Below, in pieces: positions 1 through 9,797 of a DNA stretch of 64,000 nt. The stretch lies in assembly GCA_019239825.1 (NCBI GenBank), contig JAFAZK010000280.1:28214-92213 (forward strand). The letters are read 5' to 3'. The DNA is from Verrucomicrobiota bacterium. GTDB lineage: Bacteria; Verrucomicrobiota; Verrucomicrobiia; Chthoniobacterales; JAFAMB01. A program made the translations under genes and the position numbers. Below the pieces are notes generated by a model. It made no database searches. It saw only the letters and a program-made list of their open reading frames with translations, and was not told the origin of the DNA. The first letter of the stretch is position 1; the number at the start of each line of letters is the position of its first letter.

Positions 1-289
1 CACGCTTCGCATCGTAATCGACGTGGTACCGCCGCGAAAGATACGAAGCGATGGACTCTCGGAGCCGAGGCAAACCGAGATTCGACGTGTAGCCGGTTTT
101 TCCCTTCTCCATCGCAAAGATTGCCGCCTCGCGAATTCGCCAAGGAGTAACGTAGTCCGGTTCGCCGATTCCGAGCGAAATGACATCGGTCATCGATTGG
201 ACCACCTCGAAAAAGTCCCTGATACCGGACTTTGGGATGGCCGAAACTTGATCCGCGATGAATCTGGAAAAATCCTGAGGAGGATTCAT
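1..289 (-). CDS. Aminotransferase class I/II, N-terminal part (runs off the left edge)
   Basis: Minus-strand translation MNPPQDFSRFIADQVSAIPKSGIRDFFEVVQSMTDVISLGIGEPDYVTPWRIREAAIFAMEKGKTGYTSNLGLPRLRE, typical of PLP fold-type I aminotransferases; start overlaps the stop of the next gene (ATGA). Confidence 0.8.
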   Translation of the reverse strand, partial: MNPPQDFSRFIADQVSAIPKSGIRDFFEVVQSMTDVISLGIGEPDYVTPWRIREAAIFAMEKGKTGYTSNLGLPRLRESIASYLSRRYHVDYDAKR

Positions 290-765
290 GGCGTAACCGG
301 CAATCGCTCAACGGGAGGCGGTTCACTGAGCAGTACTCCGTTTTGTTTGTAAGTCTTCAATCGGAAACGAGTGGCTGTGGCAATCACGCCTTCTACGGTG
401 CTTAGCTTCTCCGAAACGAAATGGGCGATCTGCCTCAGGTTTCCTCCTTCCACGATAACCGCTAGATCGTAGCCACCACTCATTAGCCAGCAACTTTTTA
501 CTTCGTCAAATCGGGCAATACGTTGGGCCAGGCGATCGAACCCGCCACCTCGTTCCGGTGTGATCCGCACTTCGATATAAGCGGTGACGGCATCGACATC
601 GAGCTTCTCTGGGTCGACGACCGCTTGATAAGCCAGGATAACGCCGTTCTTCTCGTAGTCGGCGATCTTCTGCTGAATTTCGGGAATTGGCAGTCCGAGG
701 AGTTTACTTAGTTCGCTGAGAGACAGTTTTGAGTTCTGCTGCAGAAGTTCGAGCAAATGGTCCAT
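286..765 (-). CDS. Lrp/AsnC family transcriptional regulator
   Basis: N-terminal HTH (LSLSELSKLLGLPIPEIQQKIADYEKNGVI) plus RAM-like ligand domain; coupled to an aminotransferase. Confidence 0.88.
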   Translation of the reverse strand: MDHLLELLQQNSKLSLSELSKLLGLPIPEIQQKIADYEKNGVILAYQAVVDPEKLDVDAVTAYIEVRITPERGGGFDRLAQRIARFDEVKSCWLMSGGYDLAVIVEGGNLRQIAHFVSEKLSTVEGVIATATRFRLKTYKQNGVLLSEPPPVERLPVTP

Positions 766-810
766 TGATGAGTGGCAGGTCGACGGGAGGTTAAGGCGCT
801 AAGGGGTGTT

Positions 811-968
811 GGCTCAAAAGTAATCAGTAACCAGGAAGCAGTAATCAGTAGTTTCGACCGCTGCCCAAAGCCCTCGGACGAAGCTTCTCGGCCGTTTGCT
901 GATGATAGAATGGACTGATTACTGACACACTGCTTACCGCTTACTGCTTACTGCTTACTGGTTACTGG
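811..968. repeat. Family C inverted repeat, copy 1
   Basis: GGCTCAAAAGTAATCAGTAACC ... CTTACTGGTTACTGG. Confidence 0.7.
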
Positions 969-976
969 TCACGGCC

Positions 977-2065
977 CTATTGGTCCCCAAAACTAATATC
1001 CACGGACCGCGCCATTTCTACCAGCTGGTTGTTTGGATCGACCACGCGCAGCTGGTGGACTGCGTCTGCGATAGGTACATCAGCAATCTCGTAATGTTGG
1101 TAGCTCACCATCCGGCCGAATTTTTCTTCCTGGATCAGATTCACTGCTTTCACGCCGAAACGCGTTGCCAGGATCCGATCGAGTGGACCTGGGGTCCCGC
1201 CGCGCTGCAAATGCCCCAGAATGCAGTAGCGAGTCTCTTTCCCGGTACGTTCCGCTATTTGCTGGGCTACGATCTCGCCGACTCCTCCAAAATGATGTTC
1301 AGCGCCCTGTTTCGCCTGGTAGTGCTGGATGCCGTCTTTGGGGCGAGCGCCTTCCGCCACGACGATCATGGTGCTTTGGTAGCCGTCTGCGTCGCGCCTA
1401 CGGACGACGTCCGCAACTTTTTCCCAGTCGAACGGGATCTCCGGTAGCAAAACAATATCGGCGCCTCCGCTGATTCCGCCGTGAAGAGCAATCCAACCGG
1501 CATGCCGCCCCATTACCTCGAGCACCATCGCCCGCTTATGACTGGCCGCAGTCGAGTGCAGACGATCGAGTGCATCCGTTACGCAGCTAACCGCTGAGTA
1601 AAAACCGAACGTCATCGCCGTCGCTTCCAAGTCGTTGTCGATCGTTTTCGGTACGCCGATCACGGAAAAGCCTTGTTCGTAAAGCTGGAGGGCGGTCGTC
1701 AAAGAACCGTCCCCACCCACCACAATCAGGCCCTCTATGCCAAGCTCTGCGAGGGTCGCCCGAGCGCTCTCGATTACCTCTTTTGGCACCGTCGTTTTTT
1801 CGCCGCTGCCGACTTTGGCAACAAAATGTCCTTTGTTCGTGGTACCGAGGATCGTGCCGCCCAGTTGCATGATTCCGGCGGTCGTGGCCCGGTCGAGGAT
1901 TGAATACTGGCAGGGAGGAAGCAACCCTTCGAACCCATCTCGAAAACCGATAACTTGCCAGTTCAGTTTTTCCGCTGCCTTGGTAACGCCGCGGAGCACG
2001 GCATTTAAGCCGGGACAGTCTCCACCGCTTGTCAGTATGCCGATTCTCCTCTGGTACATAAGCAA
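977..2065 (-). CDS. pfkA: 6-phosphofructokinase
   Basis: GILTSGGDCPGLNAVLRG, GGDGSLTTA, PKTIDNDL, MGRHAGWIALHGG, LGHLQRGGTPGPLDR motifs. Confidence 0.93.
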   Translation of the reverse strand: MLMYQRRIGILTSGGDCPGLNAVLRGVTKAAEKLNWQVIGFRDGFEGLLPPCQYSILDRATTAGIMQLGGTILGTTNKGHFVAKVGSGEKTTVPKEVIESARATLAELGIEGLIVVGGDGSLTTALQLYEQGFSVIGVPKTIDNDLEATAMTFGFYSAVSCVTDALDRLHSTAASHKRAMVLEVMGRHAGWIALHGGISGGADIVLLPEIPFDWEKVADVVRRRDADGYQSTMIVVAEGARPKDGIQHYQAKQGAEHHFGGVGEIVAQQIAERTGKETRYCILGHLQRGGTPGPLDRILATRFGVKAVNLIQEEKFGRMVSYQHYEIADVPIADAVHQLRVVDPNNQLVEMARSVDISFGDQ

Positions 2066-3007
2066 TCAGTGCTTCGAAGTCTGTGTGGGTCTGCCGGCCG
2101 CGGCCCACTGGTCGTATAAACCCCAGGCTCTCCCTAAAAGTTGCTGCGCTACGGAAAACCGGTCGGCTGCTCCCAATATCACGATATCAACCCGCCGGGG
2201 AGTAACATAAGTCGTCTCGCCTTCTTTGCGAATCTCCGGGTCTCTTTGGGAAGACAGGGCGATACACTGCCCGGCCCTAGCCGTGGTACCGGTCTTAACG
2301 CCGTCGATTCCGTTGCTGCCCACTAATTCATTCGTGTTTCGCAGCAAATATCCTAGGTTCTGGCCGCCGCGACTGAAATTGACCTTCCGTTCCTTTTGAG
2401 AGACGTAAAAACGAAAACCGGCGTCGTTCATCGCGTAAGCGACGAGCTTCACCACGTCGGCGGCCGTCGAGTAAGGCTGCGGCCCTTTCTCGGGTTCTAT
2501 GCCGTCGGGATTCACGAAGAGCGTCTTTTCCATACCCAATTGACGGGCTAACGCATTCATTTGGGTAACGAAGGCTTCGGTGGCCCCGAGTTCGCTTAAG
2601 GATCCTGCTGCGCGCGCCCGCAGCGAAGCACCGACGGTATAGGCCAAGGCATAAGCGGCTGTCCCGTCGGACTCCATCATCGCGGAGTAAATGAGATCGC
2701 GATAGCTCATCTGATCGTCGGGCTGAAGCCCGATCGGATTAGTGCCATATGGGCGAATTGCCTGGGGCGGAACGGAAATCAGTTGGCTTAGATCGGTCCC
2801 GGTGCTCGCTGCCCAATCCAAAACTACTTTGGCGGTCGCGATCTTGGTGAGGCTAGCGATCTGGCGTTTCTGATCGCCTTTATATGATTCAAGAATGTAA
2901 CCGCTGGTATGATCCGCGAGAACGTAGGCGGCCGCCAACTGCGCCTTCACCCCAATGGGCAATAAGGCTGCAACCAACAGAATAGAAGTCCGAACGAGTG
3001 CTACCAT
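2066..3007 (-). CDS. D-alanyl-D-alanine carboxypeptidase (S11 serine peptidase)
   Basis: SLTKIATAKVVLD (SxxK), SDGTAAYAL, GVKTGTT (KTG) motifs, N-terminal signal peptide. Confidence 0.88.
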   Translation of the reverse strand: MVALVRTSILLVAALLPIGVKAQLAAAYVLADHTSGYILESYKGDQKRQIASLTKIATAKVVLDWAASTGTDLSQLISVPPQAIRPYGTNPIGLQPDDQMSYRDLIYSAMMESDGTAAYALAYTVGASLRARAAGSLSELGATEAFVTQMNALARQLGMEKTLFVNPDGIEPEKGPQPYSTAADVVKLVAYAMNDAGFRFYVSQKERKVNFSRGGQNLGYLLRNTNELVGSNGIDGVKTGTTARAGQCIALSSQRDPEIRKEGETTYVTPRRVDIVILGAADRFSVAQQLLGRAWGLYDQWAAAGRPTQTSKH

Positions 3008-3059
3008 GGTGGAAATCGCGCTCAGTTTATGGAGGAGTTCGAGGAGTTCAAGGGCGCAT

Positions 3060-3327
3060 GGTAGGGCGAGGCTTCAGAAAGACCGAAAAAGGGTCGCAAG
3101 GCAAAATGACGGTTCGGTCTATCGCGAGCATCATCGCAGAGCGGCCGAGCCTTGGGTTGCGCATCCCCCGACTCCGACTTCGCCAGTTTTCCAGCTTTGA
3201 CAGTTTGATGATCGAACACGGCTACGTCGGACACATCGGCAGCTTTTGGGTGTTTCGTGCTATATAGCGTCGAAACGCGATCTCGCGTTGCGGCCACCGT
3301 TAGCTCTTTCGGGAGCCTCGCCCTACC
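3060..3327. repeat. Family B inverted repeat, copy 1
   Basis: GGTAGGGCGAGGCTTCAGAAAGAC ... CTCTTTCGGGAGCCTCGCCCTACC. Confidence 0.75.
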
Positions 3328-3373
3328 ACCTCCACTTGGACTCCTTCGAGTAGTCATTTTGGCGCGAAGGTTG

Positions 3374-3823
3374 CTAAGTCGGGGCTGCCAGTTTTGGAGC
3401 ATTGCTTGGGTTCCATGGGTTGGTTTTGAAATGGGCGTGTTCCAGAGCCCCGATTTGCGAATCGCAGAGGCCAAGGATTTGATCGACCTTTAGGCCGAGG
3501 TACTCCGAAGGGAACAGCTTCAGGTTTTTTTTGGCCAGTTTGAAGAGTCGCCAGGCCGGATGTAGCCGGCGACCGTCGGTGGGATGCAAAGGTCGGTGAA
3601 ACTGTTTCTGTAAGTGCACGAATGCTCCCGCTAGTTGAATGAGCCCTTTGTAAAAAGCGGCTTCTGGCCCCTCAGTTTGGAGCCAGATGTGTTCCAATAA
3701 ATCGTGCGCTTGGTAGTATTCCTGCCGATTAAAAAGCAAGAAATAGCCTCGGAAATAAACATCATCTTCATCCCCGATGGCGAGTTCGCGGGCCAAGGCT
3801 TCAATCCGATCTCCTTTCTTCAT
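3374..3823 (-). CDS. DUF309 domain-containing protein
   Basis: YFLLFNRQEYYQAHDLLEHIWLQTEGPEAAFYKGLIQLAGAFVHLQK is DUF309-like. Confidence 0.75.
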   Translation of the reverse strand: MKKGDRIEALARELAIGDEDDVYFRGYFLLFNRQEYYQAHDLLEHIWLQTEGPEAAFYKGLIQLAGAFVHLQKQFHRPLHPTDGRRLHPAWRLFKLAKKNLKLFPSEYLGLKVDQILGLCDSQIGALEHAHFKTNPWNPSNAPKLAAPT

Positions 3824-4109
3824 GCGTGACCTCTGATCCTAACCCAGCAGAACCACAGCTGAAAGCGTATCGTCAACCCTTCTGCTGGCGCCGGAGTGAG
3901 CGGACAGCAGCGCGGGTTCGCCGGCTTAATGTCCCTTTGAATAGGAACTTCACGGTTTATTTAAAGAGAGTTTGATCGGAAATTTCAAGAGTGCGGAATT
4001 TTTCTTGGTATCCTGACTAAGCAAACAGACAATGCGACAGATGCCTCTAGCCTGCAAAATGCAAAAATCAGCTGGTAGATTCAGAGGCCCGACAGCTGCT
4101 GTATGAGCA

Positions 4110-5390
4110 ATGCAGGCTGAAGGACTTATGCCATTGGACCTAGCCCTAGTCGCAGTTGCCGGTCTCATAATACTGGCGGTTTTGTCGGCTTTTATCTCGG
4201 GAATCGAGACGGCGCTTTTCTCGATCCGGGAATGGCGATTGCATCGTTGGCGGAAGGAGGATCCGAAACGAGTCGAGCAATTCGAGCGCCTGATGAAGAA
4301 CCCCAGAGAGGTGCTTAGCGTAATCCTGCTGGTAGACACCATAGTAAATATTTTACTGATCGTTCTCACCGTTGCGATCGTCACGTCGATTACGATTCCA
4401 GTCCCTTACTGGGTCAAGACGTTGTTCCTGTTTACGCTGATCGTCGTCGCCTGCGACCTAGTGCCGAAGATGTTGGCGTTGCGTGACCCATTTCGATTCG
4501 CGCGGCAAGCGATCATGCTCTTGCGATTTTTGCTGCCGGTCTTCGGCCCCCTGTCTCGACTTACCCAACGAGCATCTGAAGTCATTGCCAGTTTTTTCCT
4601 GCCGACGAAGCTTGAAAGAGCCGAGCAATTCAATGATGAGGAACTCATTGCCCTCGTAGAATTGAGTGCCGAACAGGGCCAGCTTCGGGCGGACGAGCAA
4701 GAGATGATCGAGGCGATCATCAAACTGGGAAACAAGTCCGTCAAAGATTGTATGACGCCTCGGGTTGATGCTTTTTTTATCAGCGATTCAATGACGAATG
4801 AAGAGGTCATCCAGCAACTCCGAATCAAACGCCGTGATCGGGTGCCGGTTTTTGGCGATAGCCCTGACGAAATTTTAGGCATCTTGGATGTCAAAGCTTT
4901 TCTAGCCGATCCGTCCGAACATTATGCGGAGAAGGTCGATGTCCCGTCGTTTGTGCCGGAGACCATGCGCGCTTTGGATCTATTGCGCGCATTCTTAAAG
5001 CATCCCCAAAGATTGGCGATCGTGATCGACGAATTCGGCGGCACGGAAGGGGTCGTCACCATGAGCGATATTCTGGACGAGATCCTGGCTGATGTGGCGC
5101 CGCGAGGAGATGAAGAACTCTATCTTGAGGAGTTAGGCGATGGCGCTTGGTTAGCGTGCGGCAGCGTTCGTTTGGAAGACCTCGAGGAAGCGCTGCATCT
5201 TGATTTTGACACCGAAGAATTCGACACCCTCAACGGTCTGATTTTCAATCGCCTCGGGTATGTGCCGCGTTCCGGAGAGAAGGTGCAAGTGCCGCCATTG
5301 GACCTGGAAGTTCGCGAAAGTACTCGCCGGCGAGTGGTCGAAGTGAAACTGCGGCGTCTGGAGAAAAAGGAGGCTGCGCAGGCGGCATGA
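4110..5390 (+). CDS. CNNM/CorC (HlyC/CorC) family transporter, DUF21 plus CBS domains
   Basis: DUF21 membrane domain, then CBS pair (VKDCMTPRVDAFFI; RDRVPVFGDSPDEILGILDVKAFL) and CorC_HlyC C-terminus. Start may be 4128. Confidence 0.88.
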   Translation: MQAEGLMPLDLALVAVAGLIILAVLSAFISGIETALFSIREWRLHRWRKEDPKRVEQFERLMKNPREVLSVILLVDTIVNILLIVLTVAIVTSITIPVPYWVKTLFLFTLIVVACDLVPKMLALRDPFRFARQAIMLLRFLLPVFGPLSRLTQRASEVIASFFLPTKLERAEQFNDEELIALVELSAEQGQLRADEQEMIEAIIKLGNKSVKDCMTPRVDAFFISDSMTNEEVIQQLRIKRRDRVPVFGDSPDEILGILDVKAFLADPSEHYAEKVDVPSFVPETMRALDLLRAFLKHPQRLAIVIDEFGGTEGVVTMSDILDEILADVAPRGDEELYLEELGDGAWLACGSVRLEDLEEALHLDFDTEEFDTLNGLIFNRLGYVPRSGEKVQVPPLDLEVRESTRRRVVEVKLRRLEKKEAAQAA

Positions 5391-6334
5391 CCTGGCTTTT
5401 ATTCATCGTTTGCCTGGCAGTTTCATTTGTCTTTTCGGGGACCGAAGCGGGTTTGCTGTCGCTTAATCGGTTGCGGTTGAGGCAATTATCGCGGAGCGGG
5501 GATGCACACGCAGTCCGCCTCTGGCGCCTGGTAGAGGAACCGTCCCGCCTATTTATCACCGTCCTCTGCGTTACCGGTCTCGCAAATATCATTGCGGTCC
5601 TGATCCTGACTTCCTGGTTCGTGCACGAGTTTAAAGGGTGGGGATATCTCTGCACCATTCTAGTCGCTTTTCCGATCTTTTTGATTGTGACCGAGATGTT
5701 GCCGAAGTCGTTTTTCCGGCGCTTTCCGTACCAGGCTCTTGCCTCTATTGCCGTGCTCCTGGAGATAGCTTCTTTGGTGTTGACCCCGTTGATGGCCGCC
5801 GGCTCATGGTGCGCAGTTCACATTTTCCGGCTGAAGCGGCCACAGGAAGTTTTCGTGGCGCGAGAAGACCTGAAGTCGGTGACGAAGTCGATCGAAAAAA
5901 TGGGGATATTGAGCAGCATCGAACGTCAGATGATCCACAACGTGGTCGATTTTCGTGCCGTGCGGGTCAAGGACGTGATGATTAAACGTGACCGGGTAGT
6001 GACGTTAAGAATTGGGACGCCGGTGGAGGAGGTGATCAAGACCTTCTTACAGACTCGTTTCGACTCTTTGCCTCTGGCGAACGACCGAGGCGAGATCGTT
6101 GGTTTAATCAACGCGTTCGATGTAATCCTGGACAAAAAGCCCGGTGAGAATGCCGACGCTTATCTGCACCGCATGTTAGTCGTGCGCGAAGATGAGCCCG
6201 CGTCGCTGGCATTACACCGGTTGAGAGCAGCGTTTCCGCAGACGCTCGCACTGGTGGTCGACGGTGAGGACCACCCGATCGGCGTGGTCGGCATCGAGGA
6301 TCTGTTGGGGCCGTTAGTGAAGACGGTGGGGTAG
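5387..6334 (+). CDS. CNNM/CorC family transporter, second tandem paralogue
   Basis: DUF21 membrane domain and CBS pair; ATGA overlap with the upstream paralogue. Confidence 0.85.
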   Translation: MTWLLFIVCLAVSFVFSGTEAGLLSLNRLRLRQLSRSGDAHAVRLWRLVEEPSRLFITVLCVTGLANIIAVLILTSWFVHEFKGWGYLCTILVAFPIFLIVTEMLPKSFFRRFPYQALASIAVLLEIASLVLTPLMAAGSWCAVHIFRLKRPQEVFVAREDLKSVTKSIEKMGILSSIERQMIHNVVDFRAVRVKDVMIKRDRVVTLRIGTPVEEVIKTFLQTRFDSLPLANDRGEIVGLINAFDVILDKKPGENADAYLHRMLVVREDEPASLALHRLRAAFPQTLALVVDGEDHPIGVVGIEDLLGPLVKTVG

Positions 6335-6537
6335 GGCGTGTCGGCGGTGTGACAAGATAATTTCGCAGGTCGTAAAGATGATCGATCAAGCAGACCGCTG
6401 GATTATCAATCCCACGCCCGTTAAGCGGCGTTCAGCGCGGGAGGGAGCATACGCGCCCAGACGCCGAAACGCCCGTACGCCGACACGCCTATACGCCCCT
6501 TGAACTCCGGGAACTCCTCCAATACTGTTGTCGGTTT

Positions 6538-7689
6538 ATGTCAACAACTCCGCAGGCGCCGCCTTACTCTCGAAAGAACCCTTTTCCTGCCAAACTTGTG
6601 GTAAGCCAGACATTGACACTCTCAGGTTCGGAGAAAGAGACGCGGCATTACGAGTTCTCGTTAGCGGGGTCCGGAATGCAATATGAGCCGGGAGATTCCA
6701 TGGGGGTCTTCGCGAAAAACAATCCCAAGCTGGTAGAAGACCTTTTGGAGGCTCTCCATTTTTCTGGCGGCGAAAGTGTGACTACTAAAGAGGGCGAGAC
6801 CTTCACGCTACGCGAAGGTCTGCTTCACTACTTTCAGATCACGCAACCTTCGAAACAATTCCTCGAGTTGATCGCTGAACGCTCGGCAACGAGAGCGGAG
6901 CTAAAGGAATTGCTGGATCCGGAACGAAAACGGGACCTGGATAATTATCTTTGGGGACTGGAAATCGTCGATTTTCTTCTGGATAACCCTTCCCTTCGTT
7001 TAACTGTCGAAGAATTCGTGCGCACCCTGCGAAAGCTTCAGCCGCGGCTGTATTCAATCGCCTCCAGCCTGAAGGCTCACCCGGAAGAGGTGCACTTGAT
7101 GGTTGCGTCGGTTCGTTATGAGAGCCATGGCCGGAAGCGTGAGGGTGTCGCGACCACTTATCTGGCGGATCGTGTCGCGGTCGGAGCAGAAGTGCCGATG
7201 TTCGTGCACATCGCCAAAGGATTTCGTCTTCCGGAGGATCCTTCGACACCGATCATTATGATCGGACCCGGCACCGGATTAGCTCCCTTTCGAGCGTATC
7301 TCGAGGAACGAAAGGCACTAGGCGCATCAGGGAAGAACTGGCTCTTCTTTGGCGAACAGCGTCACAACTGCGACTTCTTTTATAAGGAACAGCTTGAAGG
7401 GCTACAGAAGGAGGGTGTTTTAACGAGGTTTGACACCGCTTTTTCCCGAGACCAACCGAACAAAATCTACGTCCAACATCGAATCCTCGAAAACAGCAAG
7501 GAGATCTTCGATTGGCTGGAATCTGGCGCCCACTTCTTCGTCTGCGGCGACGCCGCCCGGATGGCAAAAGACGTGGATGTAGCTTTGCACCAAATCGTCG
7601 AAAAACATGGGGGCAAAACTCCCGAACAAGCCGCCGAGTACATCGAGGCCTTGCGAAAAGAGAAGCGTTATAAGAGGGACGTTTACTAA
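6538..7689 (+). CDS. Sulfite reductase flavoprotein-like FAD/NADPH oxidoreductase (CysJ-type FNR module, no flavodoxin domain)
   Basis: YEPGDSMGVF, RLYSIASS, GPGTGLAPFRAYLEER, FFGEQRHNCDFFY, FVCGDAARMAKDV. Confidence 0.87.
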   Translation: MSTTPQAPPYSRKNPFPAKLVVSQTLTLSGSEKETRHYEFSLAGSGMQYEPGDSMGVFAKNNPKLVEDLLEALHFSGGESVTTKEGETFTLREGLLHYFQITQPSKQFLELIAERSATRAELKELLDPERKRDLDNYLWGLEIVDFLLDNPSLRLTVEEFVRTLRKLQPRLYSIASSLKAHPEEVHLMVASVRYESHGRKREGVATTYLADRVAVGAEVPMFVHIAKGFRLPEDPSTPIIMIGPGTGLAPFRAYLEERKALGASGKNWLFFGEQRHNCDFFYKEQLEGLQKEGVLTRFDTAFSRDQPNKIYVQHRILENSKEIFDWLESGAHFFVCGDAARMAKDVDVALHQIVEKHGGKTPEQAAEYIEALRKEKRYKRDVY

Positions 7690-7705
7690 GAATAGGATCT
7701 GGCTC

Positions 7706-9151
7706 CTATTCTACGGTGATTTCTCGGACGTAGATATTCACCTGGCCGTCGGCGCCTTTTCGAACATCCTCGATCTGGAAGGGACGATCGTTCAATCTGG
7801 CGACCGGATCTCCTTCCTTAGGAACATTGCCACCTTTCGGAAACTCTACGATAATTCGGATGCTCGCACCCGGCGCGTTGTTTGACTCGGATTTCGGCCG
7901 TAGGACGGCGCGATTCTCTCGGGCCGCAGTAACCGTGAACTCGCCTTTGAGGTAGATCGGCTCTGTGCCGATTCCTTTGTCGGCCAGCTCAGCAGTTTGG
8001 CTTACATCGAACAATCGGCCTCTTGGCATCAAACCAGGTTTAAAAAGTTGCCAGCTTCCAATTCGGTTACCCGCTCCGGGACTGGCTGAAGCGGCCAAAA
8101 AGGGTTGAGGAGTGGTTTCAGCAACCGCCGGGGCAGTCGGAGTCGGTGTAGCGGTAGGACGATTCGCCGGTGTTGCGGCTACGACCAGTTGTTTCGGGGT
8201 AGGGCTGGCGTGAGGCTGCTTCGCCAACAGAGCGGGCGTCGGAGTTGACACCGGTGCAGCGCGCAAGGCGGCCACCAAAGTAGGATTGTTAGAGACCGAG
8301 GCGCTAGGAGAAGCGTTACTCGGTGAAACTTTATTGGAAGGAGTGTTCGTCGATGCCACCTGCGAGCCGGCAGCTCGCCGATATTGGGCAAACCTGGTTT
8401 CGGCCGCTTCAAACTGGTTGTTGCTCACTAAGGGTAATCCGGCCTTTACGTAAAGGGCCGCAGGAGGTTCAAGCTGGAAGCTGCTCCCACTCTGGCCGTA
8501 GGAAGAGTAAAGCAACGGCATACAGGTGAATAGCAGACGTCCGCCGCCTAGGTTCGTGATATGAACGATAGCGGTCAGGTCAAACGACCGTCGCAATTCC
8601 AACCCTAGCCCGGTGACCAACACCCGCTGCATGCTGGCTAGCTGTTCTTTTGGTCCCGGGAAGACCGCTTCCACGTAAATCGTGGGGACGTCGTTTGATT
8701 GCGCCAACGCCACTACCCCGCTGCCGAAGTATTGATTTTCGCTCATCGGGAAGGCATCCAGAACCGTGTATTTTCCGGTTATATACGGAACTTTGCCTAC
8801 TTGGTGGTCATAGTTGCGCAGGAACGATCGAATCAGGTTATTGCTTTCTTCTTGGAGACCAGTGGCAGTCATTGCTCCGTAACGCTCCAGCAGTTTGTCG
8901 GATCCCAGGAATTCTCCGGCTGGAGCAGCCGTTAATTCGAAGCGTTTCGGCGGCACCACCTTGTTGAGCTTAGCCAGTAGCTGGTAGTTGAAGGGTTGTT
9001 CCGGGTGATCGAAGACGTAGAAAGTTCCGATCCAGCAAACAACGGCTACACCGCAAAGCAGCAGGATGACTACCGTCCAACCGAAAAGACCGTCCGAGCC
9101 CTCAGGTGGGGGCAGACGTCCTCGTGAGCGCCCGAGCTCTACTGCTTTCAT
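7706..9151 (-). CDS. Hypothetical single-TM protein with Pro/Thr/Ala-rich central segment
   Basis: Long ORF, N-terminal TM helix (WTVVILLLCGVAVVCWIGTFYVF), low-complexity linker. Confidence 0.7.
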   Translation of the reverse strand: MKAVELGRSRGRLPPPEGSDGLFGWTVVILLLCGVAVVCWIGTFYVFDHPEQPFNYQLLAKLNKVVPPKRFELTAAPAGEFLGSDKLLERYGAMTATGLQEESNNLIRSFLRNYDHQVGKVPYITGKYTVLDAFPMSENQYFGSGVVALAQSNDVPTIYVEAVFPGPKEQLASMQRVLVTGLGLELRRSFDLTAIVHITNLGGGRLLFTCMPLLYSSYGQSGSSFQLEPPAALYVKAGLPLVSNNQFEAAETRFAQYRRAAGSQVASTNTPSNKVSPSNASPSASVSNNPTLVAALRAAPVSTPTPALLAKQPHASPTPKQLVVAATPANRPTATPTPTAPAVAETTPQPFLAASASPGAGNRIGSWQLFKPGLMPRGRLFDVSQTAELADKGIGTEPIYLKGEFTVTAARENRAVLRPKSESNNAPGASIRIIVEFPKGGNVPKEGDPVARLNDRPFQIEDVRKGADGQVNIYVREITVE

Positions 9152-9185
9152 TGGTAGTTAGCTGATTCTGGGACGGTATAGAAAA

Positions 9186-9524
9186 TCAGCGTTTCTCCCC
9201 GGAGACTTCGAATGAACTTCCACAACCACAACTGCGGACAACGTTAGGATTATCGATTTTAAAACCTGAGCCGGTCAACCCATCCGTAAAGTCCACGGTT
9301 GATCCATGCAAGTACGCGGCGCTCTTCGGGTCGATGAGTACAGATACTCCGTTGCTTTCGATCCGATGGTCATCCGCTTTGGGGTAATCAAACTGCATGC
9401 CGTATTGCTGACCGGCACAGCCTCCATCTTCGACAAAGATGCGTAACCCCTTGTCACTGTAGCTCGGATCTTCCGAGACCAGCTCTTGGAGGTGCCGAAT
9501 AGCTGCTTGAGTGACCGTAATCAT
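9186..9524 (-). CDS. Iron-sulfur cluster insertion protein (HesB/IscA/ErpA family)
   Basis: DGGCAGQQYGMQFD and SCGCGSSFEV Cys motifs. Confidence 0.9.
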   Translation of the reverse strand: MITVTQAAIRHLQELVSEDPSYSDKGLRIFVEDGGCAGQQYGMQFDYPKADDHRIESNGVSVLIDPKSAAYLHGSTVDFTDGLTGSGFKIDNPNVVRSCGCGSSFEVSGEKR

Positions 9525-9598
9525 GGCTATGTCCTAACTTAAACGGTAAGTCCCTACGACGTCAACGGCGGGAGAGGGGGAGAGGAGAGAAGCTAAAA

Positions 9599-9741
9599 GT
9601 GATTGGTGATTCGTGATTGGTGGGCGGGCTGTCTGCGTTTTCAACAGGAACAGGTGCCGCACAGCAACGTCCTGACGTACACAGACCTCTCCTGCTGCTT
9701 CTGACGTCGGACCTCCCCACCAATCACGAATCACCAATCAC
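9599..9741. repeat. Family D inverted repeat, perfect 26-bp arms
   Basis: GTGATTGGTGATTCGTGATTGGTGGG ... CCCACCAATCACGAATCACCAATCAC. Confidence 0.9.
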
Positions 9742-9797
9742 GTTCGACTCCCCGCCCTCCCGTTGTGCAACATCCCATACTGCGGTAGCCTAACAAA

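Noticed and set aside
980-1473. Plus-strand ORFs of 155 and 102 aa across pfkA
   Set aside because: Antisense to an unmistakable phosphofructokinase.
4406-4894. 162-aa minus-strand ORF within the first CNNM/CorC gene
   Set aside because: Antisense shadow with no domain.
6330-6500. GGGCGTGTCGGCGG ... CGCCGACACGCCTATACGCCCC as another palindromic family
   Set aside because: Arms only partly complementary; too weak to call separately.
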